Positions 54,201-63,462 are shown, numbered from the stretch's first letter. The stretch is 64,000 nucleotides of DNA from Pseudomonas alkylphenolica (GCF_016009175.1 NZ_JADUCM010000009.1:1-64000); one strand, 5' to 3'. Program-made: numbers and translations. Notes: generated by a model not told the origin, from the sequence alone.

Positions 54201-54249
54201 CAGTCTGCGCCATCCTCTGGAAGTGGTGCTGCAACAGTTGAGCCGCTGA
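51229..54249 (+). CDS. ydiJ: FAD-linked oxidase / Fe-S protein, YdiJ-type D-2-hydroxyglutarate dehydrogenase
   Basis: A 1,006-residue flavo-iron-sulfur oxidoreductase. Residues ~50-290 form an FAD-binding PCMH domain (LTPRGGGTGTNGQSLTDGIVVD, STSNRATVGGMINTDASGQG). Residues ~290-540 form the FAD-linked oxidase C domain (FGHVDAGVLHVRPALDM, LNPGKICTP). Fe-S ligands follow near 572 (CNGNGACYNYDPNDAMCP) and 664 (CLACKSCAGQCPIKVNVPEF). Residues ~720-1000 are a CCG-type domain with ATGCCGMSGTYGHE. E. coli YdiJ oxidises D-2-hydroxyglutarate; other D-2-hydroxy acids are possible. The divergent LysR gene is its likely regulator. Confidence 0.9.
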   Translation: MIARLTGTAPATLYPDFLEALRTAGFRGQLSADYATRTVLATDNSIYQRLPQAAVFPQDADDVARIAALMAEPRFKEVKLTPRGGGTGTNGQSLTDGIVVDLSRHMNSILEINAEARWVRVQAGVVKDQLNAALKPHGLFFAPELSTSNRATVGGMINTDASGQGSCTYGKTRDHVLELHSVLLGGQRLHTRPLSDAELDQACAEPGRAGEVYRTARQIQETQAELIEQTFPKLNRCLTGYDLAHLRDEQGRFNLNSVLCGAEGSLGYVVEAKLNVLPIPKYAVLVNVRYTSFMDALRDANALMAHKPLSIETVDSKVLMLAMKDIVWHSVAEYFPADAERPTLGINLVEFCGDDPAEVNARVQAFVGHLQADSSVERLGHTLAEGAEAVTRVYTMRKRSVGLLGNVEGEVRPQPFVEDTAVPPEQLADYIADFRALLDSYGLAYGMFGHVDAGVLHVRPALDMKDPAQAALVKPISDAVATLTLRYSGLLWGEHGKGLRSEYVPEYFGELYPSLQALKGAFDPHNQLNPGKICTPPDSAQGLIKVNEAPMRGDFDRQIDERVWQSFGSAVHCNGNGACYNYDPNDAMCPSWKATRERQHSPKGRASLIREWLRLQGAANIDVLAAAKGKTAWLKGLPARLRNNLSRSKGEADFSHEVYDAMAGCLACKSCAGQCPIKVNVPEFRSRFLELYHGRYQRPLRDYLIGSLEFTIPYLAHAPGLYNAVMGSKWVSKLLERHIGMLDSPLISRYNFQATLARCNVRVASIPALRELTPAQRERSIVLVQDAFTRYFETPVLAAFIDLAHRLGHRIYLAPYSANGKPLHVQGFLGAFNKAAIRNARQLSALADCGVPLVGLDPAMTLVYRQEYQKVPGLGDCPKVALPQEWLMDVLPEQPGKAAGTFRLMAHCTEKTNVPASTRQWEQVFARLGLKLVTEATGCCGMSGTYGHEARNQETSKTIFEQSWGTKLDKEGEALATGYSCRSQVKRMADRSLRHPLEVVLQQLSR

Positions 54250-54255
54250 CGATCA

Positions 54256-54292
54256 GGCAGCGTTGTCCAGGTTCGCCTTGGACAACGCTGCC
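54256..54292 (+). terminator. Hairpin after ydiJ
   Basis: GGCAGCGTTGTCCA / TGGACAACGCTGCC, a perfect 14-bp stem with a 9-nt loop, 6 bp past the stop. It lacks a T-run, like several other gene ends in this window. Confidence 0.6.
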
Positions 54293-54394
54293 GTTCACGT
54301 GCGCTTGGCCGTCGCGCAGGTCAGCCGATAACCGAAATGATCAAGCGCCTTCCGACCGTCAAAAATGCAGATCGCTCTATTTTAGGGCTTTTCA

Positions 54395-54448
54395 GATAGC
54401 GTCAAAAAAATGGAAAAAATGCCATAAAAAATATGGCGAATTGCTATC
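54395..54448. promoter_or_regulatory. AT-rich nested dyads upstream of the autotransporter
   Basis: GATAGC (54395-54400) pairs with GCTATC (54443-54448), and inside it GCCATA-AAAAA-TATGGC (54421-54437). The tract has long A-runs in an otherwise GC-rich genome, as expected of an MvaT/H-NS-silenced surface-protein promoter (inference). Confidence 0.45.
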
Positions 54449-54546
54449 AAATTTTCCTTTGTCTTGTTGTATCGTTCGCCGGTTTGGCTCCGTGCCCTGT
54501 GCTGTACCACCGGGAATTTCTCTTCCAAGACAAGGAAGTTACTGCA

Positions 54547-57500
54547 ATGAATCATGTGTTTGCGTTGGTATGGAATGCGTCACAGGGCGCATGGACTGTC
54601 ACCCATGAGTACAGCAAGCGTTGCGGCAAAGGCACTCGACGCCTGAGCAAGCTGGCGTTGGCTTCGCTGTTGTTGAGTGCGGGTTTCAGTTCATCTGCGT
54701 TCGCCGCTTGTGCCGTGACCAACCTGGTTGTGGACTGCTCCGGTATCGCTGATCTAATCATCGCCAACAACTTTTCCAGCCCGTTTGATGGCCTGACGGT
54801 CAACGTAAATCCGGGTTCGTTGATGAACGCGCCGATTGGCGGCACGGCGATGAACCTCACCGGTAACAACATCACCCTCAACAACCGGGGGGCCATCGAC
54901 CCGTCGGCTGTTGGCCTGGTTACCCTGCTGAGCAACGGCGCAGTGATCGGTAATGGCCTCTCGGGGGCAGTGCTAATCAACAATGAAATGACGGGAAGCC
55001 TCGTCGGTACTGTCGGCTTGATGGGCCTGACCCTCAACACCCTCCAGGGCATGGCGCTCAACGTTAACAACGGTGCTTCTGGCTCCACCACTATTGTCAA
55101 TAACGGCACCATCAGCTCCAGGGCCCTACTGGGGCTCTACGTGCCGGGCGCCGACGCACCGGTGGTGGCGGTTCATGGCGGCTCCCGGGTCAACATGACC
55201 AATAACGGAACCGTCATTGGCCGGATCGCCTTCGAGGCCTCGCCCGACGGCAACACCTTCGTCAATGCCGGCTCCATCCAGGGCAGCGTGTCGCTCGGTG
55301 CTCACAGTACCGGCACCAACCGTTTTACAGCCATCACCGGCTCCAGCGTGTCAGCGGGTGGAGGCATTGGTTCGAGTCTGGGTGGTCTGCCAGGGGGCGA
55401 CTTGACTTTCGCTGCTACCGGACAGGTCGACGGCGGTGCTGGCGGCAACAACGAACTGATCCTGCAAAACAGCCTGCTCGGTTTTGGTGGTGGTCTCGGG
55501 GGCAGCGGCACGGTGTCCAGCGCTAACTACGTCAACTTCAACCAGTTGACCGTCAACAGCGGCACCTGGATGTTGCAGGGGCCCTTGACGAGTGGCTCTA
55601 CAAGACTCAATGGTGGTTTAGCCCGATTCGACAACAATGGCGCATTCGGTAGTGGGGTGTTGACCTCCAATGGCGGAGCCATCGAAGCGGTTACCAACGG
55701 CCTGACGCTTTACAATCCGATTGATGTAGGGCCGTTTGGCGGTCTGACCGTGGCCGGTGATAATTCCCTGGCGCTGGCCGGCGGGATCTATGGGGTGGGT
55801 GGCCTGACTAAACTCGGCACGGGCAACTTGACACTAGCGGGTTTTAACGCGCTCTCAGGCCCGTTGAACATTCAAGCGGGTAGTGTCACGACGCTCTTGA
55901 ACAACTCATGGTCATACTCCCCCAGCGTCAACGTAAGCGCTGGCGCCAGCCTCAACCTCGACAGCGATTTCAGTATCGGCTCCTTGGCTGGTAGTGGCAG
56001 CGTACGGACCGGTGTCAGCACCTTGACCGTGGGCGGTGACAACACGACTACCACCTTTTCCGGTGACCTCAGTGGTACCGGCAATCTGAGCAAAACCGGC
56101 TCGGGGACGCTGAGCCTGATTGGAACCAAAACCTACACCGGTACCACCTCGATCAATGCAGGCACCCTGTACCTCAGCGGTTCACTGGCCAGCTCGCAAG
56201 TCAGTGTCAACAGTGGCGGTACCCTCAGAGGGAACGGCACGTTGTCGGGTGCGCTGAGCATCAACAATGGCGGCAGTCTGGCGCTGGTCTCGGGTAGCAA
56301 CCTGACAGCCGATTCACTGGCCCTTAACGCCTACAGCGGTCTGGACGTAGTACTGGGCGCGCCTTCGACCACTTCTCTGCTCAATGTCGGTGATCTCACG
56401 CTCGATGGAAACCTCTACGTAACTGACACCTTTGGCTTCGGCGCCGGTGTGTACCGTTTGATCGACTACACCGGTAGCCTGGTCGATAACGGCCTCGAGC
56501 TGGCCGGCCTACCGAATGGCTTTGGTCTGAGTGACCTCGTGGTGCAGACGGCAATCGGCAACCAGGTCAACTTGCTGGTGGCGGCGCCCAACCAAAACAT
56601 TCGTTTCTGGGACGGCAGCCAGACTATCCCCAATGGTGTGATCGACGGTGGCAACGGCACCTGGAACGCGCTCGGTACCAACTGGACCGACGTCAACGGC
56701 GTAGTCAACCGGTCTTGGGCCGGCGACTTCGCGGTGTTCCAGGGCACCGCCGGTACCGTGACCGTGAATGGCACCCAACTGCTGACCGGCATGCAATTTG
56801 TCACTGATGGCTACAACCTGGTCAGCGGCGCGGCGGGGCAGCTGACAGCGGTCAACGGCACCAACGGCAGCACGGCAGTGCGGGTCGATTCGGGCGCGAC
56901 TGCGACGGTTGGCGTCGCTATCAACGGTAGCGGCACCCTCAACAAAATCGACAGCGGCACCCTGGTACTCAGCGGCGCCAATACCTATACCGGCGGTACC
57001 CTGCTCAGTGGCGGTACGCTGGTGGTGGGCAGCAACAACGCGCTGGGCTCGGGACAGTTGACCGCTGCACACGGTACGCAACTGGACAGCAACACGACCG
57101 TGGTTCTGGGTAACGCCCTGACCCTCGCCGGCGATCTCAACGTCAACGGCAGCAATGCGCTTACCCTCAACGGTGTGGTTGGTGGTGTCGGTGGGCTGAT
57201 CAAAAACGGTGTCAGCACGCTGACCCTCGGCGCCAACAACACCTTTCTTGGCCCGGTGCTATTGAATGGCGGTGGGCTGGTGGTGGGCGCCGACTCGGCA
57301 TTGAGCACGGGCATACTGTCTACGGCCGATGGCACCACGCTGGACGCCAGCACGGCGGTCGCCCTGAGCAACACGGTCATTGTGACGGGCAACCTGGGCA
57401 TTGGCGGCACTGCCGACCTGACGCTGAATGGCTTCCTACTCGGTAATGGCGGCCTGATCAAGTATGGCGCGGCTGGCTTGACCCTGAGCGGTTCCAACGC

Positions 57501-60500
57501 TTACATCGGTGGTACCACGCTCACTGCTGGCACGCTGACTGTCGGCGGCAACGGTGCGCTGGGGATGGGCAACCTGAGGGTAACGGGTGCGTCTAACCTG
57601 GACAGCAGCACAGCTGTCAGCTTGAACAATTATCTGGAACTCGACGCAACCCTGACTAACACCGCCAGCAATGACCTGACCCTGGGCGGTGTCATCAGTG
57701 GCGCCGGCGCCTTGAGCAAAAGCGGTAACGCCAACCTGACGCTCAACGGCCTCAATACCTACCAAGGTGGCACCACGTTGAATGCCGGTACCCTGACGCT
57801 AGGCACCGCCAGCGCACTGGGCAGCGGCGCACTGACCGCCACCGGCAATGCGACCCTGGACACCAGCGCTGCGCTGCTGCTGGCCAACAACGTCAATGTC
57901 AACGCCAACCTGAATGTGGCAGGTAGCAACCATCTGACCTTGACCGGTGTAGTCGCCGGCGCTGGTACCTTGAGCAAAAGCGGGCAGGCCGACCTTACCC
58001 TCACAGGTAACAACACCTTCAGCGGTATGTTCGATGTAACAGGTGGCCGGCTCTTGACGCTAGGCAACAATGCACTGGGCAACGGCTCCAGTGCCAACGT
58101 CGATGCTTCTGCCAGCCTCAATCTTGGCGGCAACGCCAGTCTCGAGGCATTGACCGGGAATGGCACAGTGCAGACCCTTGCCGGTAATACCTTGACGCTT
58201 GGCGGGATAAACCACACCGGTACCTTCGATGGTTCCATCGTTGGTGGCGGCAACTTGAGCAAAGTTGGCAGTGGCACACTGACCTTGAGCGGTATGAGCG
58301 GCATCACCGGCACCACCCAGGTCAATGGCGGTACGTTGAACCTCAGCGGCTCTCTGGCCAGCGCGCAGGTCAACGTTACCAGTGGCAGTACCCTGACCGG
58401 CGAGGGCACGGTACTCGGTGCGGTCAGTGTCAACAACGGGGGGCACCTGGCGCTGTCTTCAGGCAGCACCCTGTCGACCGGCTCGTTGATTCTCGACGCC
58501 AACAGCAACTTCGATGCAACGCTGGGCGCGCCTACGCTCACGCCACTGCTCACGGTCAACGGCAACCTGTTGCTGGACGGCAACCTGAACGTCACTGATG
58601 CAGGAGGCTTCGGTGTCGGCGTGTACCGTTTGATCGACTACACCGGTGCCCTGATCGACAACGGCCTCGAGTTTGCCGGCCTGCCGAACGGTTATGGCCT
58701 GGGCGATCTCGTGCTTCAGACGGCAATCGGCAGTCAGGTCAATCTGCTGGTTTCGGCGCCTAACTACGACATTCGGTTCTGGGACGGCAGCCAGAGCATT
58801 GCCAACGGCTCCGTGGAAGGCGGCAGCGGTACCTGGAATGCGGGCAGCACCAACTGGACCAGCGTCAATGGCACGATCAACCAGACATGGGCCGGCGACT
58901 TCGCGGTGTTCCAGGGTGCCGCCGGTACCGTGACGGTGAACGGCACTCAGCTGCTGACCGGCATGCAATTTGTCACTGATGGCTACGACCTCGTCAGCGG
59001 CACGGCGGGGCAACTGACGGCGGTCAACGGCACCAGTGGCACCACGGCGGTGCGGGTCGATCCGGGCGTGACGGCGACGGTTGGCGTCGCTATCAATGGT
59101 AGCGGCATTCTCAACAAGCTCGACAACGGTACCCTGGTACTCAACGGTGCCAATACCTACACCGGTGGTACCCTGCTCAATGGCGGCACCCTGGTAGTGG
59201 GCAGCAATAACGCGCTGGGCTCGGGACAGTTGACCGCTGCAGGCGGTACGCAACTGGACAGCAACACCGCCGTCGTTCTGGGCAACGGTGTGACCCTTGA
59301 CGGCAACCTCAACGTTAGCGGCAGTAATGCGCTGACGCTCAACGGTGTGATTGACGGTGCCGGTGGCCTGACCAAAAACGGTGCCAGCCTGCTTACCCTG
59401 GGTGCCAGCAACACCTTTGTTGGCCCGGTGCTATTGAATGACGGTGGGCTGGTGCTGGGCGCCGACTCGGCGTTGGGCGCAGGCACATTGGCTGTGGCCA
59501 ATGGCACTACGCTGGACGCCAGCACGGCGGTCGCCCTGAGCAACGCAGTCAGTTTGACGGGCAGCCTGGGCATTGGCGGCACTGCCGACCTGACCCTGAA
59601 CGGGACCGTCAACGGCATTGGCAGCCTGGTCAAGTACGGTGTGGCGGGCTTGACCCTTACCGGTAACAACGCCTACTCCGGCGGCACCACGCTCGCTGCC
59701 GGCGCGCTGACCGTCGGTAGCAACAGCGCGTTGGGGCTGGGTAACCTCACTGTTGGCGGTGCATCGACCCTGGACAGCAGCACGGCCGTCACCCTGGGCA
59801 ATGATATGGTGCTCAATGCCAGCCTGACGAACGTGGGTAGCCATGACCTGACCCTGGGCGGTGTAATCAGTGGCACCGGAGGCTTGAGCAAAAATGGCAA
59901 CGCCAACCTGACACTCAATGGCACCAATCTGTTCCAGGGTGGCACGCTGTTGAACGCTGGCACCCTGACGCTCGGCACTGCCAGTGCACTGGGTAGCGGC
60001 GCAATGACCGTTGCCGGCAATGCGACCCTCGCAACCGGTGCACCGCTGGTGCTGGCCAACAACGTCAACGTCAACGCCAACCTGAACATCGCCGGGGTCA
60101 ACAACCTGACCCTCGGTGGCGTAATCGCCGGCGCCGGTACCTTGAGCAAAAGCGGCCTGGCTGACCTGACCCTGTCGGGTAACAACACCTTCAGCGGTGC
60201 CTTCGACGTCTTGAGCGGCAGCCTCTCCACACTGGGCAACTCGGCGCTGGGCAACGACGCCAGCGTCAACCTCGGCTCGGGTGCCGCGCTGAACCTTGGC
60301 GGCTCAGCAAACATTGCCAGCCTGAGCGGCGGCGGTACTGCAAACGTTGGTGCAGGCAACACACTGAGCCTCGGCGCCAGCAACCTGAGCAACACCTTCG
60401 TGGGTACCCTTAGCGGTAGTGGTGCGCTGGCCAAGCTTGGCACGGGCACCCTGACCCTGACCGGGAGCAACACCCTGACAGGCGGAACCACGATCGATGC

Positions 60501-63456
60501 CGGTACCCTGAAGGTCGACGGTTCGCTGGACAGTGCCCATGTGCAGGTCAACAGCGGTGCCACCCTTACCGGCGCTGGTTCTCTAGGTGGGGCTGTGACC
60601 GTGGCCGACGGCGGGCACCTGGCCGTGTCCAGCGGTAGCGCCCTGGCGATGAACGCGCTGGTGCTGGAAAACAGCGCCAACCTGGATGTCGACCTCAGCG
60701 CCCCGGTGACCGGTGGCGGCAATGGCCTGCTGGATGTGGCGGGCAACCTGACCCTTGACGGCACCCTGAATGTCAGCGACCTCGGCGGCTTTGGTACCGG
60801 TGTGTATCGCCTGATCAATTACACCGGCACCCTGACCGACAACGGCCTGGCGATCGGCAGTGTGCCGGGCAACGTGACGCTGGCTGACCTGCAGTTGCAG
60901 ACCGTCATTGCCAACCAGCTCAATCTGCTGGTCGCTGCGCCCGATGTCGCTGTGCAGTTCTGGGATGGTGCTCAGCAGTCGAGCAATGGTGCCGTGGATG
61001 GCGGCAGTGGCAGCTGGGGAACCGGCAACGCCAACTGGACGTCGGTTGACGGTACTTCGAACCAGGCCTGGGCCCAGAACTTTGCGGTGTTCCAAGGCAC
61101 ACCGGGCACGGTCACGGTAAACGGCACGCAAGGTCTCACGGGCATGCAGTTTGTCTCCGATGGTTACCATCTGGTTGCCGGCGCTGGCGCTGAGTTGACT
61201 TTGAGCAATGGCAGCCTGGGTACGGCGTCGGTACGAGTCGATCCCAAAGCTACGGCTACGATTGACATCGCAGTCAATGGTGCCGGCACGTTGGGCAAAT
61301 ACGACAGCGGAACCCTGGTCCTCAATGGTAACAACGGCTACACCGGCGGCACTGCACTGAACGGTGGCACGCTGGTCGTCGGTCATGACAATGCCTTGGG
61401 CACGGGCGGCCTCACAGTGGCAGACGGCACGACGCTGGACAGCAATTCCGCCGTGACCCTGCGTAACGCGGTGGCGCTGAACGGTAACCTGACCCTGGCC
61501 GGTAGCCATGACCTGACCCTCAGCGGCGTGATCAGCGGCAACGGTGCCTTGAACAAACAAGGCGATAGCGAATTGACCCTGAGCGGCAACAACACCTTCA
61601 GCGGGGCGCTCAATGTACTGAATGGCACCCTGAACCTGATTGGCAACACCGCGCTGGGCAACGCCAACCTGAATGTCGCTGATACTGCATCGGTCAGTGT
61701 CGGCGGCCTCAACATCCTCAACGCGCTCGGTGGCACCGGTGCACTGACGCTGGCGGCGGGCAGTACGCTGCAGGTGGGTGCCAGCGGTGCCAGCAGCGTC
61801 TATGACGGCTTCATCAATGGCGCCGGCCGTCTGGTCAAAGTGGGCGATGGCAAGCAAGTACTGAACAACAGTGTGGCGCTGGGCGGCGGCACCCTGGTCG
61901 CCGGTGGCAGTCTGATCGTCGGCGGTGCGGCCGGCTCCAGTGCGCTGCTGGGCAGCGATGTCGATGTAGCCCAGGGCGCCATGCTCGGCGGCCACGGCCG
62001 CATTGTCGGGGATGTCGAGCTGGGCAATGGTGCAACCCTGAACCCAGGCAACTCCATTGGCACCCTGACGGTCGATGGCGACATCAGCTTCGACAGTGGC
62101 TCGACCCTGGTGATCGAGGCCGATCCTGACGGCCGTTCAGACCGGCTGGTGTCCACCGGTACCGTCTCGCTGGGCGGCGCTAACCTGAGCGTGCAGGCCG
62201 GCACCGGTAGCTGGGCGCCGAGCACGCAGTACAACATTATCCAGGCCAGCAGCCTGAACGGTACCTTCGGTAGCGTCAGCAGCAACCTGGCATTCCTGAC
62301 GCCGCAGCTGACCTACGCCAGCAATGGGGTGACGCTGAACCTGGCGCGCAACGACGTTGCGTTCACGTCGGTTGCACAGACCTACAACCAGCGCGCTGTA
62401 TCCGGTGCGCTGGATGCCGCCGATGCCGGTGGTGTGTATGACGCCATCGCTGTGCTCAGTGCCGATGAGGCGCGTGCGGCATACGACAGCCTGTCCGGCG
62501 AAATTCACGCCAGCACCCGCGGCGCGCTATTCGACGACAGCCGTTACGTGCGTGATGCAATCGGCACGCGCTTGCGCAGTGCCCAGGGCCAGGCCCCCGG
62601 CGAAGGTATTCTGCACGTCGACGCCGACAGCGGCATGACCTTCTGGATACAGGGCTACGGCGGCTGGGGTGACAGCAACGGCAACCACAACGTTGCCGAT
62701 CTGGACCACAACAGCCAGGGCATGTTGCTGGGTGTCGACATCCCGTTGAACGACACCTGGCGTGCAGGGCTGGCGGCCGGCTATGGCAGCAGCGACCTCG
62801 ACGTCGATGGCCGCAACTCGTCCGCACAGGTCGACAGCACATCGCTGACGGCCTACCTGGGCGGCCAGTGGGATGCGCTGCATGTGCGCCTGGGCGCCTC
62901 TTATGCCTGGAATGAGGTCGACAGCAGCCGTCACGTCAAGGCCGGCAGCCTGCAGGAGCACGTCAAGGCGAACTACGACGCCAGCACCCGTCAGGTGTTT
63001 GGCGAGTTGGGCTATGCCGTACAGGCCGGTGACCTGACCCTGGAGCCGTTCGTGGGCCTGGCCCATGTTGAAGTGAGCACTGACAGCTTCAGCGAAAAAG
63101 GCGGCAGTACCGCGCTGAAAGGTGATAGCGAGAAAGACCGTGCCACCTACACCAGCCTCGGGGTGCGCGCTAGCACTCCGGCAGCCGACGTGGCCGGTGT
63201 GCCGGTCAGCGTACAGAGCAGCCTGGCCTGGCAGCGAGTGCTGGATGAGCCCGGCGAAAGCAGCCGCATGACCCTGGCGGGCTATGACAGCTTCACCGTC
63301 AAGGGCGTGCCGGTTGCCCAGGACACGGCGCTGGTACAGCTTGGGGTCAGTGCAAAAATCGCCCCGCAAGCAAGTGTCGATCTGGGCTACTCCGGGCAAC
63401 TCGGCGATGGCTACAGCGATCACGGCGTACGTCTGGGGCTCAACATCGCGTTCTAG
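54547..63456 (+). CDS. Giant type V autotransporter adhesin with PATR repeats
   Basis: A 2,969-residue secreted surface protein. Residues 1-25 are an extended signal-peptide region (MNHVFALVWNASQGAWTVTH), then a hydrophobic core and cleavage after SSAFA (53). The passenger (~54-2,690) is Gly/Asn/Thr/Leu/Ser-rich beta-helix with many autotransporter-associated strand repeats of the form GTLxKxGxGTLxLxGxNTYTGGT. The last ~275 residues (from MTFWIQGYGGWGDSNGNHN) are the beta-barrel translocator, ending RLGLNIAF with terminal Phe. The only cysteines are near the mature N-terminus. The passenger contains a large module repeated three times (see repeat entries). The ATG at 54547 has AAGGAAG upstream. 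Role: probably adhesion or aggregation; no protease motif seen. Confidence 0.92.
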   Translation: MNHVFALVWNASQGAWTVTHEYSKRCGKGTRRLSKLALASLLLSAGFSSSAFAACAVTNLVVDCSGIADLIIANNFSSPFDGLTVNVNPGSLMNAPIGGTAMNLTGNNITLNNRGAIDPSAVGLVTLLSNGAVIGNGLSGAVLINNEMTGSLVGTVGLMGLTLNTLQGMALNVNNGASGSTTIVNNGTISSRALLGLYVPGADAPVVAVHGGSRVNMTNNGTVIGRIAFEASPDGNTFVNAGSIQGSVSLGAHSTGTNRFTAITGSSVSAGGGIGSSLGGLPGGDLTFAATGQVDGGAGGNNELILQNSLLGFGGGLGGSGTVSSANYVNFNQLTVNSGTWMLQGPLTSGSTRLNGGLARFDNNGAFGSGVLTSNGGAIEAVTNGLTLYNPIDVGPFGGLTVAGDNSLALAGGIYGVGGLTKLGTGNLTLAGFNALSGPLNIQAGSVTTLLNNSWSYSPSVNVSAGASLNLDSDFSIGSLAGSGSVRTGVSTLTVGGDNTTTTFSGDLSGTGNLSKTGSGTLSLIGTKTYTGTTSINAGTLYLSGSLASSQVSVNSGGTLRGNGTLSGALSINNGGSLALVSGSNLTADSLALNAYSGLDVVLGAPSTTSLLNVGDLTLDGNLYVTDTFGFGAGVYRLIDYTGSLVDNGLELAGLPNGFGLSDLVVQTAIGNQVNLLVAAPNQNIRFWDGSQTIPNGVIDGGNGTWNALGTNWTDVNGVVNRSWAGDFAVFQGTAGTVTVNGTQLLTGMQFVTDGYNLVSGAAGQLTAVNGTNGSTAVRVDSGATATVGVAINGSGTLNKIDSGTLVLSGANTYTGGTLLSGGTLVVGSNNALGSGQLTAAHGTQLDSNTTVVLGNALTLAGDLNVNGSNALTLNGVVGGVGGLIKNGVSTLTLGANNTFLGPVLLNGGGLVVGADSALSTGILSTADGTTLDASTAVALSNTVIVTGNLGIGGTADLTLNGFLLGNGGLIKYGAAGLTLSGSNAYIGGTTLTAGTLTVGGNGALGMGNLRVTGASNLDSSTAVSLNNYLELDATLTNTASNDLTLGGVISGAGALSKSGNANLTLNGLNTYQGGTTLNAGTLTLGTASALGSGALTATGNATLDTSAALLLANNVNVNANLNVAGSNHLTLTGVVAGAGTLSKSGQADLTLTGNNTFSGMFDVTGGRLLTLGNNALGNGSSANVDASASLNLGGNASLEALTGNGTVQTLAGNTLTLGGINHTGTFDGSIVGGGNLSKVGSGTLTLSGMSGITGTTQVNGGTLNLSGSLASAQVNVTSGSTLTGEGTVLGAVSVNNGGHLALSSGSTLSTGSLILDANSNFDATLGAPTLTPLLTVNGNLLLDGNLNVTDAGGFGVGVYRLIDYTGALIDNGLEFAGLPNGYGLGDLVLQTAIGSQVNLLVSAPNYDIRFWDGSQSIANGSVEGGSGTWNAGSTNWTSVNGTINQTWAGDFAVFQGAAGTVTVNGTQLLTGMQFVTDGYDLVSGTAGQLTAVNGTSGTTAVRVDPGVTATVGVAINGSGILNKLDNGTLVLNGANTYTGGTLLNGGTLVVGSNNALGSGQLTAAGGTQLDSNTAVVLGNGVTLDGNLNVSGSNALTLNGVIDGAGGLTKNGASLLTLGASNTFVGPVLLNDGGLVLGADSALGAGTLAVANGTTLDASTAVALSNAVSLTGSLGIGGTADLTLNGTVNGIGSLVKYGVAGLTLTGNNAYSGGTTLAAGALTVGSNSALGLGNLTVGGASTLDSSTAVTLGNDMVLNASLTNVGSHDLTLGGVISGTGGLSKNGNANLTLNGTNLFQGGTLLNAGTLTLGTASALGSGAMTVAGNATLATGAPLVLANNVNVNANLNIAGVNNLTLGGVIAGAGTLSKSGLADLTLSGNNTFSGAFDVLSGSLSTLGNSALGNDASVNLGSGAALNLGGSANIASLSGGGTANVGAGNTLSLGASNLSNTFVGTLSGSGALAKLGTGTLTLTGSNTLTGGTTIDAGTLKVDGSLDSAHVQVNSGATLTGAGSLGGAVTVADGGHLAVSSGSALAMNALVLENSANLDVDLSAPVTGGGNGLLDVAGNLTLDGTLNVSDLGGFGTGVYRLINYTGTLTDNGLAIGSVPGNVTLADLQLQTVIANQLNLLVAAPDVAVQFWDGAQQSSNGAVDGGSGSWGTGNANWTSVDGTSNQAWAQNFAVFQGTPGTVTVNGTQGLTGMQFVSDGYHLVAGAGAELTLSNGSLGTASVRVDPKATATIDIAVNGAGTLGKYDSGTLVLNGNNGYTGGTALNGGTLVVGHDNALGTGGLTVADGTTLDSNSAVTLRNAVALNGNLTLAGSHDLTLSGVISGNGALNKQGDSELTLSGNNTFSGALNVLNGTLNLIGNTALGNANLNVADTASVSVGGLNILNALGGTGALTLAAGSTLQVGASGASSVYDGFINGAGRLVKVGDGKQVLNNSVALGGGTLVAGGSLIVGGAAGSSALLGSDVDVAQGAMLGGHGRIVGDVELGNGATLNPGNSIGTLTVDGDISFDSGSTLVIEADPDGRSDRLVSTGTVSLGGANLSVQAGTGSWAPSTQYNIIQASSLNGTFGSVSSNLAFLTPQLTYASNGVTLNLARNDVAFTSVAQTYNQRAVSGALDAADAGGVYDAIAVLSADEARAAYDSLSGEIHASTRGALFDDSRYVRDAIGTRLRSAQGQAPGEGILHVDADSGMTFWIQGYGGWGDSNGNHNVADLDHNSQGMLLGVDIPLNDTWRAGLAAGYGSSDLDVDGRNSSAQVDSTSLTAYLGGQWDALHVRLGASYAWNEVDSSRHVKAGSLQEHVKANYDASTRQVFGELGYAVQAGDLTLEPFVGLAHVEVSTDSFSEKGGSTALKGDSEKDRATYTSLGVRASTPAADVAGVPVSVQSSLAWQRVLDEPGESSRMTLAGYDSFTVKGVPVAQDTALVQLGVSAKIAPQASVDLGYSGQLGDGYSDHGVRLGLNIAF
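55945..58110 (+). repeat. Autotransporter passenger repeat, copy 1 (722 codons)
   Basis: Begins at ASLNLDSDFSIG and includes the landmark VYRLIDYTG, NIRFWDGSQ, WAGDFAVFQGTAGTVTVNG and TGMQFVTDGY, then five PATR units. The landmark tryptophan codon (56717 region) recurs exactly 2,172 bp later. Confidence 0.85.
58111..60282 (+). repeat. Autotransporter passenger repeat, copy 2 (724 codons)
   Basis: Begins ASLNLGGNASLE. It follows copy 1 unit by unit, and over 58.88-58.99 kb the DNA is nearly identical to copy 1 (a handful of third-base changes), indicating a recent duplication or gene conversion. Confidence 0.85.
60283..61686 (+). repeat. Autotransporter passenger repeat, copy 3 (468 codons, shortened)
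   Basis: Begins AALNLGGSANIA and keeps the first half (VYRLINYTG, VQFWDGAQ, WAQNFAVFQGTPGTVTVNG), but has only the first and last of the five PATR units. About 256 codons are missing in frame. It is the most diverged copy, and is followed by a remnant start of a fourth (ASVSVGGLNILN at 61687). Confidence 0.8.
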
Positions 63457-63462
63457 TGACAG

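Larger units (their letters stand above)
54250..54546. other. Intergenic region before the autotransporter
   Basis: Contains the hairpin at 54256-54292, then a change at ~54350 to strongly AT-rich DNA with A-runs and nested dyads (54395-54448), and the leader of the autotransporter gene. There is an in-frame ATG at 54433, but the residues it would add do not fit a secretion signal. No other gene is seen. Confidence 0.7.

Noticed and set aside
54433..54546. Earlier ATG for the autotransporter
   Set aside because: It would place 38 residues before the MNHVFALVWN extended signal peptide, which must be at the N-terminus; the ATG at 54547 has a ribosome site.
56509..61995. Several long minus-strand frames opposite the autotransporter repeats
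   Set aside because: They recur at the same place in each repeat, as expected from the duplicated DNA, and encode simple-composition peptides.
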